Assembly: GCF_019703875.1 (NCBI RefSeq) | Contig: NZ_AP024110.1 | Location: 1,240,001 to 1,304,000 of the forward strand | Source of the DNA: Methyloradius palustris | GTDB taxonomy: Bacteria; Pseudomonadota; Gammaproteobacteria; Burkholderiales; Methylophilaceae | Direction: 5' to 3' | DNA: 64,000 bases | In this document: piece after piece, positions 35,165 to 43,777 of the stretch | Layout of the letters: each line of letters opens with the position of its first letter | How positions within the stretch are numbered: the stretch's first letter is position 1 | The notes under the pieces: generated by a model | What the model saw: the letters and a program-made list of their open reading frames with translations, nothing else | Told to the model about the DNA's origin: nothing | The model's database searches: none | Program-made: the position numbers and the translations under genes

Positions 35165-35529
35165 GCTTTAAACCTTCTCGTGTTTCAGGCCTGGCTTGCG
35201 CTAAAGCCTGAATGATTGTGCGATATCTATGCTGATATCTGGTTATTGAATGCTTGAGTTTGGAGCTAAGTTTTAAGTGGTGAAACTCAAATTAATTGCG
35301 TTTTTACTCATGCATAAATCAGAAAATCATTATGCTGTTTTAGCAAAGCCTAAGTCAAGGCAAAGGCTAGCGCAATGACAGAAAATGCATCACATCATTA
35401 ATATTGCAAAGCTCAATTTTAAAAGCAGCTTGGCTCGGCTACAATATCGCTTTTGCAGGACTAGGCACTTATGCTTCTGCTATATCTCGTACACGTCTAT
35501 CAATCACAGGCTGAATTAAGACCAACTTC
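35165..35529. promoter_or_regulatory. Divergent control region, fhc operon / beta-RFAP synthase
   Basis: 365 bp without a convincing gene. It contains a hairpin TTCAGGC (35184-35190)/GCCTGAA (35206-35212), which lies 20-50 nt upstream of the fhcB start in its leader. A duplicated GATATC occurs at 35222-35227 and 35234-35239. A perfect inverted repeat TTGAGTTT (35254-35261)/AAACTCAA (35283-35290) has a 21-bp spacer. A -10-like TACAAT (35440-35445) precedes the beta-RFAP synthase gene. This is the probable common switch of the two H4MPT transcription units. Confidence 0.5.
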
Positions 35530-36519
35530 ATGACTGCAGAAATACTCCCAAATAACCGCAATGGCGTACACGTGATAACCACTGCGCGCCTGCATATGGG
35601 GTTTTTCGATTTGAATGGCGGCTTAGGCCGCAAATTTGGCAGTATTGGCGTTTCACTCAGCGAGCCAGCCACTGAGTTGCAAGCCTTCAAGGCGGATGGC
35701 TTCAGTGTTGAGGGGCAGGCAAGCGCGCACCAAGCAGGTCAACGTGCGTTGAGCATGGCAAAGCATCTAGCAACATCCCTTGATTTAGAGGGTGGTGTGC
35801 ATTTAAACATTCAGCAATTAATTACAGAGCATGCAGGATTGGGCTCGGGTACACAGCTCGCATTGGCGGTTGGTTTGGCAATGAGTCAACTCTACAGCCT
35901 CGATTTGACTATCAAGGATATTGCCTTGATGACGCAGCGTGGCGCACGGTCTGGTATAGGCTTGGGAACGTTTGCCGCTGGAGGCGTCATTATTGATGGT
36001 GGGCGCGCTGAAAAGACCGAGATCCCACCGGTGATTGCCCGCGCTGAATTCCCTGAAGAATGGCGCATTATCCTGATTTATGACCATGGCTTGCGCGGTG
36101 TGCATGGTAATCAGGAGGTCGAGGCGTTTCGAAGCTTGCCAGAGTTCTCCGCAGAGAGTGCAGCAAAGCTCTGTAGATATGTCTTGATGCAAGCGTTACC
36201 TGCCTTGGCTGAAAAAGATTTGCACAGCTTTGGCTTGGCCATTCGTGAGTTGCAACAGCGTACAGGTGATCATTTCGCGCCTGCGCAGGGTGGGCGCTAT
36301 GCCAGCAAAAAAGTCAGCCAGATATTGGAGTGGCTGGAAACGCAAGGTGTGCAATGTATGGGGCAGAGTTCTTGGGGGCCTACAGGTTTTGCGATTTTTG
36401 CCGATGAACTCAAGGCGTCGCAATTGCTAGCGGACTTACAGAATAGATATACTGATAGCGATTTAGGCTTTATGCTTTGCAAAGGCCGCAATGAAGGGGC
36501 ATTAGTCACCAGTTTTTAA
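35530..36519 (+). CDS. Beta-ribofuranosylaminobenzene 5'-phosphate synthase
   Basis: First committed enzyme of H4MPT synthesis, condensing p-aminobenzoate with PRPP. It is a GHMP-kinase-fold protein of 329 aa. TTARLHMGFFDLNG is the family N-terminus. The glycine-rich EHAGLGSGTQLALAVG is the GHMP loop. RGARSGIGLGTFAAGG and the C-terminal SSWGPTGFA are also conserved. It corresponds to orf4 of the Methylobacterium C1 clusters and to archaeal MptG. It opens the plus-strand H4MPT cluster; the nearby pabB gene would supply its substrate. Confidence 0.93.
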   Translation: MTAEILPNNRNGVHVITTARLHMGFFDLNGGLGRKFGSIGVSLSEPATELQAFKADGFSVEGQASAHQAGQRALSMAKHLATSLDLEGGVHLNIQQLITEHAGLGSGTQLALAVGLAMSQLYSLDLTIKDIALMTQRGARSGIGLGTFAAGGVIIDGGRAEKTEIPPVIARAEFPEEWRIILIYDHGLRGVHGNQEVEAFRSLPEFSAESAAKLCRYVLMQALPALAEKDLHSFGLAIRELQQRTGDHFAPAQGGRYASKKVSQILEWLETQGVQCMGQSSWGPTGFAIFADELKASQLLADLQNRYTDSDLGFMLCKGRNEGALVTSF

Positions 36520-36658
36520 TTCTTTATTTGGAGTTGACTTGAAAACATCCGACAAGGATTTAAAAGCAATTCTAAACAAAACGCCAATTGTTGAGCGCAA
36601 GACAATTGCCAAGCAAAAATTTACTGCCAAAGAAAAACTTACTGAAAGAGGAGTAGTC

Positions 36659-37570
36659 ATGGAAGGAACAAAAGTGGAAAAACCGTATATCTTGCATTTC
36701 ATCACACCAGCGAAGAATGCAAGCCCATTTGACGTGAATATGGCGTATGACGCAGGTTATGACGCGATTGCCCAGTACACCAATGTGCAGCCAAATGAAG
36801 TGACTGGCTTGGTACAGGATGCAATTTTCTCACGAGGCCCACGCGGTGTTTGGCGCACGGGCATGTTGATTGGCGGTCGAGACGTAGATCTAGCCATGGA
36901 CATGTTAGAGACTGCCAGAAAATCCATGGTGCCTCCATTTGAAATATCTGTATTTGCTGATCCATCAGGTGCATTTACTACATCTGCCGCAATGATGGCA
37001 CGTGTTGAACAGCTGTTGGAAAAGCATTTTGGTGGCGATTTGAATGGTCGCAAGGTGAGTGTATTTGGCGCTACTGGGCCAGTCGGCGGCTGTTCAGCAG
37101 TGATTGCAGCTAAATACGGCGCTACAGTTGAATTAGTAGCGCATAAAACGCTTGCAGATGTGCAAGCTAAAGCTGACGCTTATAACGCTCGTTATGGAAC
37201 AAATATTCAGTATGTGGACGGAAGTACTGACGAACTGAAACAAAAAGTTCTGGAAAATACAGATGTAGCACTATGCTGTGCTTCTGCTGGTGTGCGCGTA
37301 TTAACCATTGATCTGATGAAATCCTCTAAGAGCCTTAAGGTAGTGGCCGATGTGAATGCTGTCCCTCCTACTGGTGCTGAAGGTGTGGGCGTCATGGCTG
37401 ATGGTGTCTTAATTGAAGGTACCAATATCTACGGTATTGGCGCGCTGGCCATTGGCAATATCAAGTACCAGACTCAGCAACGCCTGTTCAAGCGCATGCT
37501 TGAAGGCCAGAGCCATGTTTACATTGACTTTATTACCGCGTTTGAGCTGGCTCGTAAAGATCTGGTATAG
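36659..37570 (+). CDS. mtdB: NAD(P)-dependent methylene-H4MPT dehydrogenase
   Basis: Oxidises methylene-H4MPT to methenyl-H4MPT in formaldehyde oxidation. It is 303 aa from the ATG at 36659, with AGAGGAG five bases before. LHFITPAKNASPFDVNMAYDAG is shown by its parts TPAKNASPFD and AYDAGYDAI; SIFSRGPRG-like AIFSRGPRGVWRTG binds the pterin. VFGATGPVGGCSAVIAAKYG is the Rossmann nucleotide loop. An in-frame TTG at 36539 with its own GGAG site could add 40 Lys-rich residues (see findings). Confidence 0.94.
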   Translation: MEGTKVEKPYILHFITPAKNASPFDVNMAYDAGYDAIAQYTNVQPNEVTGLVQDAIFSRGPRGVWRTGMLIGGRDVDLAMDMLETARKSMVPPFEISVFADPSGAFTTSAAMMARVEQLLEKHFGGDLNGRKVSVFGATGPVGGCSAVIAAKYGATVELVAHKTLADVQAKADAYNARYGTNIQYVDGSTDELKQKVLENTDVALCCASAGVRVLTIDLMKSSKSLKVVADVNAVPPTGAEGVGVMADGVLIEGTNIYGIGALAIGNIKYQTQQRLFKRMLEGQSHVYIDFITAFELARKDLV

Positions 37571-37573
37571 ACG

Positions 37574-38725
37574 ATTAGCAAACTGGCAATAGCGGCGGCT
37601 AATGCCCGCCCTTATGTAGTATCTGCATCGGCAGCAGGGCATACAGTGCTTGCTGCCGATGTTTTTGGTGATTGCGAAACGCGCGATGCTGCGCATGATG
37701 TGCTGGTGCTTGATTACCAGCATGGTGGATTTCTCGCGGAAGACATACACAGCAGGTTGCTACCTGCTATTGAAAGCTTTGCCCCAGATTATTTTCTGTA
37801 TGGAAGTGGTTTTGAAGTCCAGCCCGACTTGCTTAATGAAATAGCAAGGCACACGCTAGTTTTGGGCAATACAGCGGATACAGTTGCCGCAATTAAAGAC
37901 CCTGAAGAGTTTTCCAATGCTTGCCAGGCGTCAGCTATTTCTGTTCCTCAAATCATGCGCAATCCACCTGACAATAAGAAGGATGCTTGGCTAGTCAAAC
38001 AAATTGGTGGCTCTGGCGGTATGCATATCAAGGGTTACAGCAATGACATGCACTTGATACCTCATGCACATGTTTATTATCAAAAACAATCGCCAGGTAT
38101 TCCGTTTTCCTACCTGTTTCTGGCGAATGGCCAAGAGATCAAAACCGTATCATTCCAGCGCCAATTATTAGCGCCGCAGCTCGATATCTACTCTTATCGT
38201 TATGGCGGATTGGTTTATGGCATTGAGTTCTCTTCCGAATTGCAAAGGAGCATAGCGGACGCAGCGCTCAAGTTGACCAAGTGGTTTGGTCTTGTAGGTT
38301 TGAATAGCCTGGATTTTTTATTGCAAGATGAGTCTTTTGATGTGCTGGAAATCAACCCACGGCTGAGTGCTAGCTTCAGTCTCTATCCAGATGGCCCGGA
38401 TTTACTCAGGATGCATATGTTGGCCTGTCAACGCCTTGATTTGGATTTGATGGGTTTCCCAGACCAGGAAGCCGCTTCAGAATCGATAATTCATCTGGTG
38501 GTATATGCCAAGCATGATCTGGTAATTCCTGCCCAGTTTGACTGGCCTCAATGGGTTATGGATAGGCCGCTACCAGGTTTCTTCGTGTTGGCAGACACAC
38601 CATTATGTACCGTGTTGGCTTCTGCAGAAGATGCAATAAAATCAGAAAAACTGGCACGACAACGTGCGATAATATTGCAAGATGAATTGAGTCATTTCGC
38701 TACAAAGCGTAATTACAATAACTAG
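37574..38725 (+). CDS. ATP-grasp protein of the H4MPT/methylofuran cluster (Orf5-like), non-canonical start
   Basis: ATP-grasp ligase of about 383 aa, probably adding an amino acid during C1-cofactor synthesis. Typical parts are WLVKQIGGSGGMHIKG (nucleotide-binding strand and loop) and LEINPRLSAS (Mg-binding Glu/Asn). The first ATG/GTG/TTG is the GTG at 37646. However, in-frame codons before it encode KLAIAAANARPYVVSASAAG, a clear first strand and helix of the pre-ATP-grasp domain. Initiation is therefore likely at ATT (37574) or CTG (37583), directly after the in-frame mtdB stop at 37568-37570. The exact start is unproven. Confidence 0.82.
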   Translation: MSKLAIAAANARPYVVSASAAGHTVLAADVFGDCETRDAAHDVLVLDYQHGGFLAEDIHSRLLPAIESFAPDYFLYGSGFEVQPDLLNEIARHTLVLGNTADTVAAIKDPEEFSNACQASAISVPQIMRNPPDNKKDAWLVKQIGGSGGMHIKGYSNDMHLIPHAHVYYQKQSPGIPFSYLFLANGQEIKTVSFQRQLLAPQLDIYSYRYGGLVYGIEFSSELQRSIADAALKLTKWFGLVGLNSLDFLLQDESFDVLEINPRLSASFSLYPDGPDLLRMHMLACQRLDLDLMGFPDQEAASESIIHLVVYAKHDLVIPAQFDWPQWVMDRPLPGFFVLADTPLCTVLASAEDAIKSEKLARQRAIILQDELSHFATKRNYNN

Positions 38726-38750
38726 ATAATTGTGGATGAAGGAGCCGTAA

Positions 38751-39734
38751 ATGAGTGACGTGCAAATTGATAGTAGCAACTGGCCTAGTGTTAATAAACT
38801 AACTGCCCCTCTGGTGCAATATCTCGTGGACAATGCCGCCGCGTTGCGCGTTGGCGTAGAAAAGCATGCAACAGGTGCGACCATTATTGATGCGGGTATC
38901 AAATCAGCGGGCGGACTTGAAGTAGGGCGCCTAGTTGCGGAGATCTGCATGGGCGGCTTGGGTCACGTTAGTTTGCATAATTCGGCGACGTTTGCCCACT
39001 GGCCATGGATGCTATCTGTCCACTCGAATAATCCTATCCTCTCATGCCTGGGTAGCCAGTACGCTGGCTGGAGTCTTTCGCACGAAAAATTCTTTTCATT
39101 AGGTTCAGGCCCAGGCCGCGCCCTTGCTGGTCGTGAAGAGTTATATAAAGAGCTTGGATATAAAGATAAGTTTGATTCAGCTTGTCTGGTGCTTGAAAGT
39201 GATAAAGCGCCGCCGACTGAGGTGATTGAAAAAGTATCACGCGATACTGGTGTGGCGGCTGACAAACTAACCTTCATTCTGACCCCTACACGCAGTCTTG
39301 CTGGTAGCGTGCAAATCGTTGCCCGTGTACTTGAAGTCGCAATGCACAAAATTCACACCCTGCATTTCCCGCTGGATCACGTGGTTGATGGCATGGCCAG
39401 TGCACCAGTGCCGCCACCAGCCCCTGATTTCCTCATCGGCATGGGGCGCACCAATGACGCTATTTTGTTCGGTGGCCATGCGCATATTTTTGTTAAGGGG
39501 TCTGACGAAGCGGCGGCTAAGCTGGCTGTTGAATTGCCTAGCAGCTCTTCGCGTGATTATGGCCGCCCATTCGCTGAAGTGTTTAAGAGCGTCAATATGG
39601 ACTTCTATAAGATTGACCCTCTGTTGTTCAGCCCAGCCGCTGTCACTGTAACTGCTGTCGATTCTGGCAAGAGTTTTGTTGGCGGTAAGTTAAACGAAAG
39701 TCTTATTGATCAATCATTTGGTTATTCTTCTTAA
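38751..39734 (+). CDS. mch: Methenyl-H4MPT cyclohydrolase
   Basis: Hydrolyses methenyl-H4MPT to formyl-H4MPT, the step between MtdB and the Fhc complex. It is 327 aa, as usual. Conserved motifs are ATGATIIDAGIKSAGGLEVG in parts (TIIDAGIKSAGG), SSQYAGW-like GSQYAGWSLSHEKF, and LGSGPGRALA. A GGAGC ribosome site precedes the ATG. It lies 25 bases after the ATP-grasp gene, inside the cluster. Confidence 0.96.
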   Translation: MSDVQIDSSNWPSVNKLTAPLVQYLVDNAAALRVGVEKHATGATIIDAGIKSAGGLEVGRLVAEICMGGLGHVSLHNSATFAHWPWMLSVHSNNPILSCLGSQYAGWSLSHEKFFSLGSGPGRALAGREELYKELGYKDKFDSACLVLESDKAPPTEVIEKVSRDTGVAADKLTFILTPTRSLAGSVQIVARVLEVAMHKIHTLHFPLDHVVDGMASAPVPPPAPDFLIGMGRTNDAILFGGHAHIFVKGSDEAAAKLAVELPSSSSRDYGRPFAEVFKSVNMDFYKIDPLLFSPAAVTVTAVDSGKSFVGGKLNESLIDQSFGYSS

Positions 39735-39769
39735 TATACTGCTTTAATATTTAAGCATGAAGTTCTGAA

Positions 39770-40732
39770 TTGAATAATCACCCTCTAAGCCATCGCGTTC
39801 CAGTTTTTACGGATGATCCGGGCTGGCACGGTAAACGCCTGCAAAAGGCGTTTGCCGTGCGCGGTTTTGAGGCGGTATTTGTTTCGCTCAAAGATTGCCA
39901 AATTTTACTCGATTCATCTCAAGAGCCTTCACAACCCATTATTCGCATCCCTGGTTTCGAACAGCAACTGCCGGATTATGCTTTTGTCCGTGGCGTCCCT
40001 GGCGGTACTTTGCAACAAGTGATAGTCAGGCTGGATATTCTGCATGCTATGAAAATGCTAGGTATCAGGGTCTATAACGATGGCCGTGCAATTGAGCGCA
40101 CCGTCGATAAAGCCATGACCAGTTTTTTGCTACATTATCATGGCGTGGCAACCCCTGCGACATGGATATGCGAATCGCGGCAGCAAGCGCATGAGGTGAT
40201 TGCAGAGCAGATTAATGCAGGCCACCAACTCGTGATCAAGCCTTTGTTCGGCTCGCAGGGCAAAGGCGTGCGTAAGCTTGTTGCTGGCGATAGCTTGCCT
40301 GTACCTATGGATGAACATGTTGATGGTCTCTATTACCTACAGCGTTATATCGATAGTGGGGAAGGCCGCTGGCACGATCATCGTGTTTTCATTATCAATG
40401 GCAAGGCCATCGGTGCCATGGTCAGGCGCGGTAGTAGCTGGGTCAATAACATGGCGATGGGTGCGCGTAGCGAAGCCATTGCCAATGCCACTGAACTCAA
40501 TGAATTGAACACGCTAGCAGAATCTGCCGCCCGTGCAGTTGATATTGATTATTGTGGCGTCGATATTATCCGCGACCGTGATGGCAAACTTTATGTGCTG
40601 GAGGTTAATAGCATTCCCGCCTGGCGCGGTTTGCAAAGCGTGGTTGAGCTGGATATCGCGCAGGTGCTGGTTGATCACTTGCTGAATGTTGACCAGAGCA
40701 ATAACGTGATTCCGCTCTATGCTTCTGCTTGA
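39770..40732 (+). CDS. RimK-like ATP-grasp ligase of the H4MPT cluster (Orf9/MptN-like)
   Basis: 320-residue ATP-grasp enzyme related to glutamate ligases RimK and MptN. The nucleotide-binding region reads QLVIKPLFGSQGKGVRKL. RVFIINGKAIGAMVRRG and YVLEVNSIPAWRGLQ are the catalytic and metal-binding parts. The only start in the open frame is TTG at 39770, with GAAG seven bases before. It matches orf9 of methylotroph clusters by position and family. It may glutamylate methylofuran or a pterin intermediate (inference). Its end overlaps the next open frame. Confidence 0.88.
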   Translation: MNNHPLSHRVPVFTDDPGWHGKRLQKAFAVRGFEAVFVSLKDCQILLDSSQEPSQPIIRIPGFEQQLPDYAFVRGVPGGTLQQVIVRLDILHAMKMLGIRVYNDGRAIERTVDKAMTSFLLHYHGVATPATWICESRQQAHEVIAEQINAGHQLVIKPLFGSQGKGVRKLVAGDSLPVPMDEHVDGLYYLQRYIDSGEGRWHDHRVFIINGKAIGAMVRRGSSWVNNMAMGARSEAIANATELNELNTLAESAARAVDIDYCGVDIIRDRDGKLYVLEVNSIPAWRGLQSVVELDIAQVLVDHLLNVDQSNNVIPLYASA

Positions 40733-40742
40733 CGCTAGAATA

Positions 40743-41615
40743 ATGTCACTGGCTGATTTTGCAGTAGAAGTCGCTCAAGCTTATCAAGATGCCTGCCTTG
40801 CTGAATTAAGTGCGCTCAAGCCCGGCAATGTGCATATCTTTGCCGATGGCCACGGTATGGTGGTCAAAGATTTCATTCTAAGCGCTGAAGTTTCTGCATC
40901 AGTCATGGCGCAGCTAGATATTGGCGTAGGCCAGCGCATTAAGGCGGCCGTGCAAGCGACTTGGCAATCGGTTAACTGCAACACTAACCTTGGCATCATT
41001 CTCTTAGCTGCTCCTATGATTCAAGCCAGCCTGCTTGCTTATACAGATGGCATGCATTTATCGCTAAGGGAATCCCTAGCAAAAGTATTGCAAAACCTCA
41101 GCTTGGAAGATGCAGTGCTAGCCTATCAAGCAGTAGAGCAAGCTTCGCCCGCTGGTTTAGGTAATGCCGATGAACACGACATACACGCGCAACCCACTGT
41201 TACCTTGTTATCCGCCATGCAGGCTGCTGAGCAACGCGACTTGATAGCAAGGCAATACAGCAATGGTTTTACTGATATTTTTGATGTCGGCTTGGCGCAG
41301 TATGAATCAGCAATAGCGCGCTGGAATAATGAATCTTGGGCGGTGAGTGCGGTGCATCTGGCGTTTATGGCTGGCTTTCCAGATAGCCATATTGTGCGCA
41401 AATATGGCGCTAGCAAAGGCGCTGAAATTCAGCAGCGAGCGGCTGAATATTTATACGGCTTGCTGGAGCAAGAAAATCCAAAACTATATCAACGTGCTTT
41501 ACTCGAATTTGACGCAGCGCTCAAGGCTGAAAGAATCAATCCTGGAACCAGTGCAGACCTCACTGTAGCCACAGTGCTCGCCAGTTACTTGCAAAATGTA
41601 TTGAAGCAGGCTTAG
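40743..41615 (+). CDS. CitG-like (triphosphoribosyl-dephospho-CoA synthase family) protein (Orf7-like)
   Basis: 290-residue member of the CitG/MdcB family, which in methylotroph clusters is orf7 and is needed for the H4MPT pathway, although its reaction is not established. Conserved are ACLAELSALKPGNVHIFADG in short blocks, NTNLGIILLAAP, and ASPAGLGNADEHDI. The ATG at 40743 is chosen because the family domain starts there; an in-frame ATG at 40719 overlaps the previous gene by 14 bases. Neither has a strong ribosome site. Confidence 0.86.
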   Translation: MSLADFAVEVAQAYQDACLAELSALKPGNVHIFADGHGMVVKDFILSAEVSASVMAQLDIGVGQRIKAAVQATWQSVNCNTNLGIILLAAPMIQASLLAYTDGMHLSLRESLAKVLQNLSLEDAVLAYQAVEQASPAGLGNADEHDIHAQPTVTLLSAMQAAEQRDLIARQYSNGFTDIFDVGLAQYESAIARWNNESWAVSAVHLAFMAGFPDSHIVRKYGASKGAEIQQRAAEYLYGLLEQENPKLYQRALLEFDAALKAERINPGTSADLTVATVLASYLQNVLKQA

Positions 41616-41684
41616 CGACTCACTCCAGCCCGATTGCTTGCTTAGGGTATAGTAATCATCGATTTTCGGTTATACTCAGTGGAT

Positions 41685-41733
41685 AGCTTAATAATCGTTT
41701 CATGAGTAGGAATTGGATTATTAGCTCATGAAA
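41685..41733 (+). other. Possible H-type pseudoknot in the tal leader
   Basis: Four segments in order A (AGCTTAATAAT, 41685-41695), B (TTTCATGAG, 41698-41706), C (ATTATTAGCT, 41717-41726) and D (CTCATGAAA, 41725-41733). B and D are perfectly complementary over nine bases, while A and C are complementary with one bulge. The pairings cross, so they form a pseudoknot or two alternative folds (C and D share two bases). It lies 143-191 nt before the tal start. Confidence 0.45.
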
Positions 41734-41875
41734 TATCGTTGCCCATATCGCAACTCTATTTGCAGGCTGCATTCACATGCAACTCCCTCAAAAGGGGACT
41801 GTGCCTCAGCAAATAATCGTATTCATTCAAATATAGTTAATTTTGTTTATATAGATCGTTTAAGGAGCAGCATTA

Positions 41876-42829
41876 ATGTCTAATCTGTTAGATCAATTGA
41901 AGGCCATGACCACTATCGTTGCAGATACTGGTGATGTTGAAGCTATTAAGTCTGTTAAGCCAGTCGATGCTACAACCAACCCATCTTTACTGCTTAAGGC
42001 AAGCACTTTGCCTCAGTACGCACACCTGATTGAAGAATCAATTGCTTATGCAAAAGCACAAGGTGGCAGCAAAGAAGCGCAAATCGAAAACGCAGCAGAC
42101 AAGCTGGCAGTACTGATTGGTATTGAAATCTCTAAGGTTGTGCCAGGCCGTATCTCAACTGAAGTTGATGCACGCTTGTCATTCAATATCGATAAAATGG
42201 TCGCCAAAGGCCGCAAGCTGATTAAGTTTTACCAAGAAGCAGGTGTTGGTAAAGAGCGCGTGCTGATTAAGTTGGCTTCTACCTGGGAAGGTATCAAAGC
42301 TGGCGAGATTCTGGAAAAAGAAGGCATTCAGTGTAACCTGACATTGCTGTTCGGTTTTGGCCAAGCGCGTGCTTGTGCTGAAGCGGGCGTATTCCTGATT
42401 TCTCCATTCGTTGGTCGTATTCTTGACTGGTACAAGGCTAAGAATCCAGGCACCGAATACACACAGGAAACAGATCCAGGTGTGGTTTCAGTTCGTCAAA
42501 TCTACGCATACTATAAAGAACATGGCTACAAAACAGTGGTGATGGGTGCTTCATTCCGTAACACTGGTGAGCTGATTGCTCTGGCTGGTTGTGATCGCCT
42601 GACCGTTTCACCTAATCTCTTGCAAGATCTGGCCGCTACCGAAGGTACTTTGGTTCAAGTACTAAAAGACGGTGGCGCAAAATCTGCACCTCCAGCAAGA
42701 TTGACTGAAGAAGAGTTCCGTTTTGCGTTGAATGAAGATGCAATGGCTACTGAAAAGCTCGCTGAAGGTATCCGTGGTTTCGTAGTAGATCAAAATAAGC
42801 TTGAAAAAGCTTTGGCTGAAAAGCTGTAA
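41876..42829 (+). CDS. tal: Transaldolase
   Basis: 317-residue class I aldolase of the RuMP/pentose phosphate cycle, needed to regenerate ribulose 5-phosphate after formaldehyde fixation. The Schiff-base lysine is K132 in RVLIKLASTWEG, exactly as in E. coli TalB. VDATTNPSLLLKA is the N-terminal phosphate-site segment. A good AAGGAG site stands at 41863-41868. The 260-bp leader (41616-41875) is gene-free and structured. A hairpin terminator follows. Confidence 0.97.
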   Translation: MSNLLDQLKAMTTIVADTGDVEAIKSVKPVDATTNPSLLLKASTLPQYAHLIEESIAYAKAQGGSKEAQIENAADKLAVLIGIEISKVVPGRISTEVDARLSFNIDKMVAKGRKLIKFYQEAGVGKERVLIKLASTWEGIKAGEILEKEGIQCNLTLLFGFGQARACAEAGVFLISPFVGRILDWYKAKNPGTEYTQETDPGVVSVRQIYAYYKEHGYKTVVMGASFRNTGELIALAGCDRLTVSPNLLQDLAATEGTLVQVLKDGGAKSAPPARLTEEEFRFALNEDAMATEKLAEGIRGFVVDQNKLEKALAEKL

Positions 42830-42841
42830 TACTGTTGACTT

Positions 42842-42885
42842 AAATAGCGCTGTATAATCATTGGTTTACAGCGCTATTTGTTTCG
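42842..42885 (+). terminator. Terminator of tal
   Basis: A perfect 13-bp stem AAATAGCGCTGTA (42842-42854)/TACAGCGCTATTT (42867-42879) is followed by GTTTC. It isolates tal from hps. Confidence 0.8.
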
Positions 42886-42947
42886 GTAGTAGTTTTAATG
42901 CAGCAATTTCAAATGTAGTCCCGCTGTGATGGAATCAACTCTTGAGG

Positions 42948-42977
42948 TTGACACAACATTTAGTTACAAATTAAGAT
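42948..42977 (+). promoter_or_regulatory. Putative sigma-70 promoter of hps
   Basis: A consensus -35 box TTGACA (42948-42953) is followed after 18 bp by TAAGAT (42972-42977, four of six). The start would be near 42984, giving a leader of about 45 nt with GGAG before the ATG. Confidence 0.55.
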
Positions 42978-43029
42978 AGATTTCCAACACATAAAGCAAT
43001 TAACTTTTTAACCAAACTGGAGAAGTATC

Positions 43030-43668
43030 ATGGCAAAACCATTAGTTCAAATGGCTTTAGATTCATTAGATTTTGACGCAACCGTAGCGCTGGCTACAAC
43101 CGTTGCTCCACACGTAGACATCCTTGAAATCGGTACCCCATGCATCAAGCACAACGGTATCAAGCTTCTTGAAACTCTGCGTGCAAAATTCCCTAACAAC
43201 AAGATTCTGGTTGACTTGAAGACAGCTGATGCTGGCTACTACGAAGCTGAGCCTTTCTTCAAGGCTGGTGCTGACATTGTTACCGTTCTTGGTATTTCAG
43301 ACATCGGCACCATCAAAGGTGTAGTTGATGTTGCTAACAAATACGGTAAAGAAGCTCAAGTTGACTTGATCAATGTACCTAACAAGGCTGAAGTTGTTAA
43401 AGCTGTTGCAGCTGTTGGCGCGCACATCATTGGTGTTCACACTGGTTTGGATCAACAAGCTGCTGGTCAAACCCCATTCACCGACTTGGCTTTGGTTGCT
43501 GGTTTAAATACTGGCCTGAAGATCTCTGTTGCTGGTGGTGTTAAGCCTGCTACAGTTCGCCAAGTAGTTGATGCTGGTGCAACCATCGTTGTTGCTGGTG
43601 CTGCTATCTACGGTGCTGCTGATCCTGCTGCTGCTGCTGCAGAAATCACAGCATTGGCACGTGCTTAA
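43030..43668 (+). CDS. hps: 3-Hexulose-6-phosphate synthase
   Basis: Fixes formaldehyde onto ribulose 5-phosphate, the key step of the RuMP pathway. It is a 212-residue TIM barrel of the OMP decarboxylase superfamily. The D-x-K-x-x-D motif is LVDLKTADAG, and EIGTPCIKHNG is typical. GVHTGLDQQAAGQTP binds substrate. Codon use is strikingly biased (GCT, GTT, GGT, AAG), as for very highly expressed genes. It has its own promoter-like sequence and a strong terminator before phi. Confidence 0.97.
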   Translation: MAKPLVQMALDSLDFDATVALATTVAPHVDILEIGTPCIKHNGIKLLETLRAKFPNNKILVDLKTADAGYYEAEPFFKAGADIVTVLGISDIGTIKGVVDVANKYGKEAQVDLINVPNKAEVVKAVAAVGAHIIGVHTGLDQQAAGQTPFTDLALVAGLNTGLKISVAGGVKPATVRQVVDAGATIVVAGAAIYGAADPAAAAAEITALARA

Positions 43669-43693
43669 TTTTTAAGCGCATGTAGTGATACAC

Positions 43694-43722
43694 AAAACCG
43701 ACCCATATGGGTCGGTTTTGCT
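43694..43722 (+). terminator. Strong terminator between hps and phi
   Basis: A perfect 11-bp stem AAAACCGACCC (43694-43704)/GGGTCGGTTTT (43709-43719) with loop ATAT and T-rich 3' arm. It would reduce phi transcripts relative to hps. Confidence 0.88.
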
Positions 43723-43777
43723 TTATGCCTATAATTCATCCTATTTTCATTTAATCAATTAATTAGAGGTTTCTATT

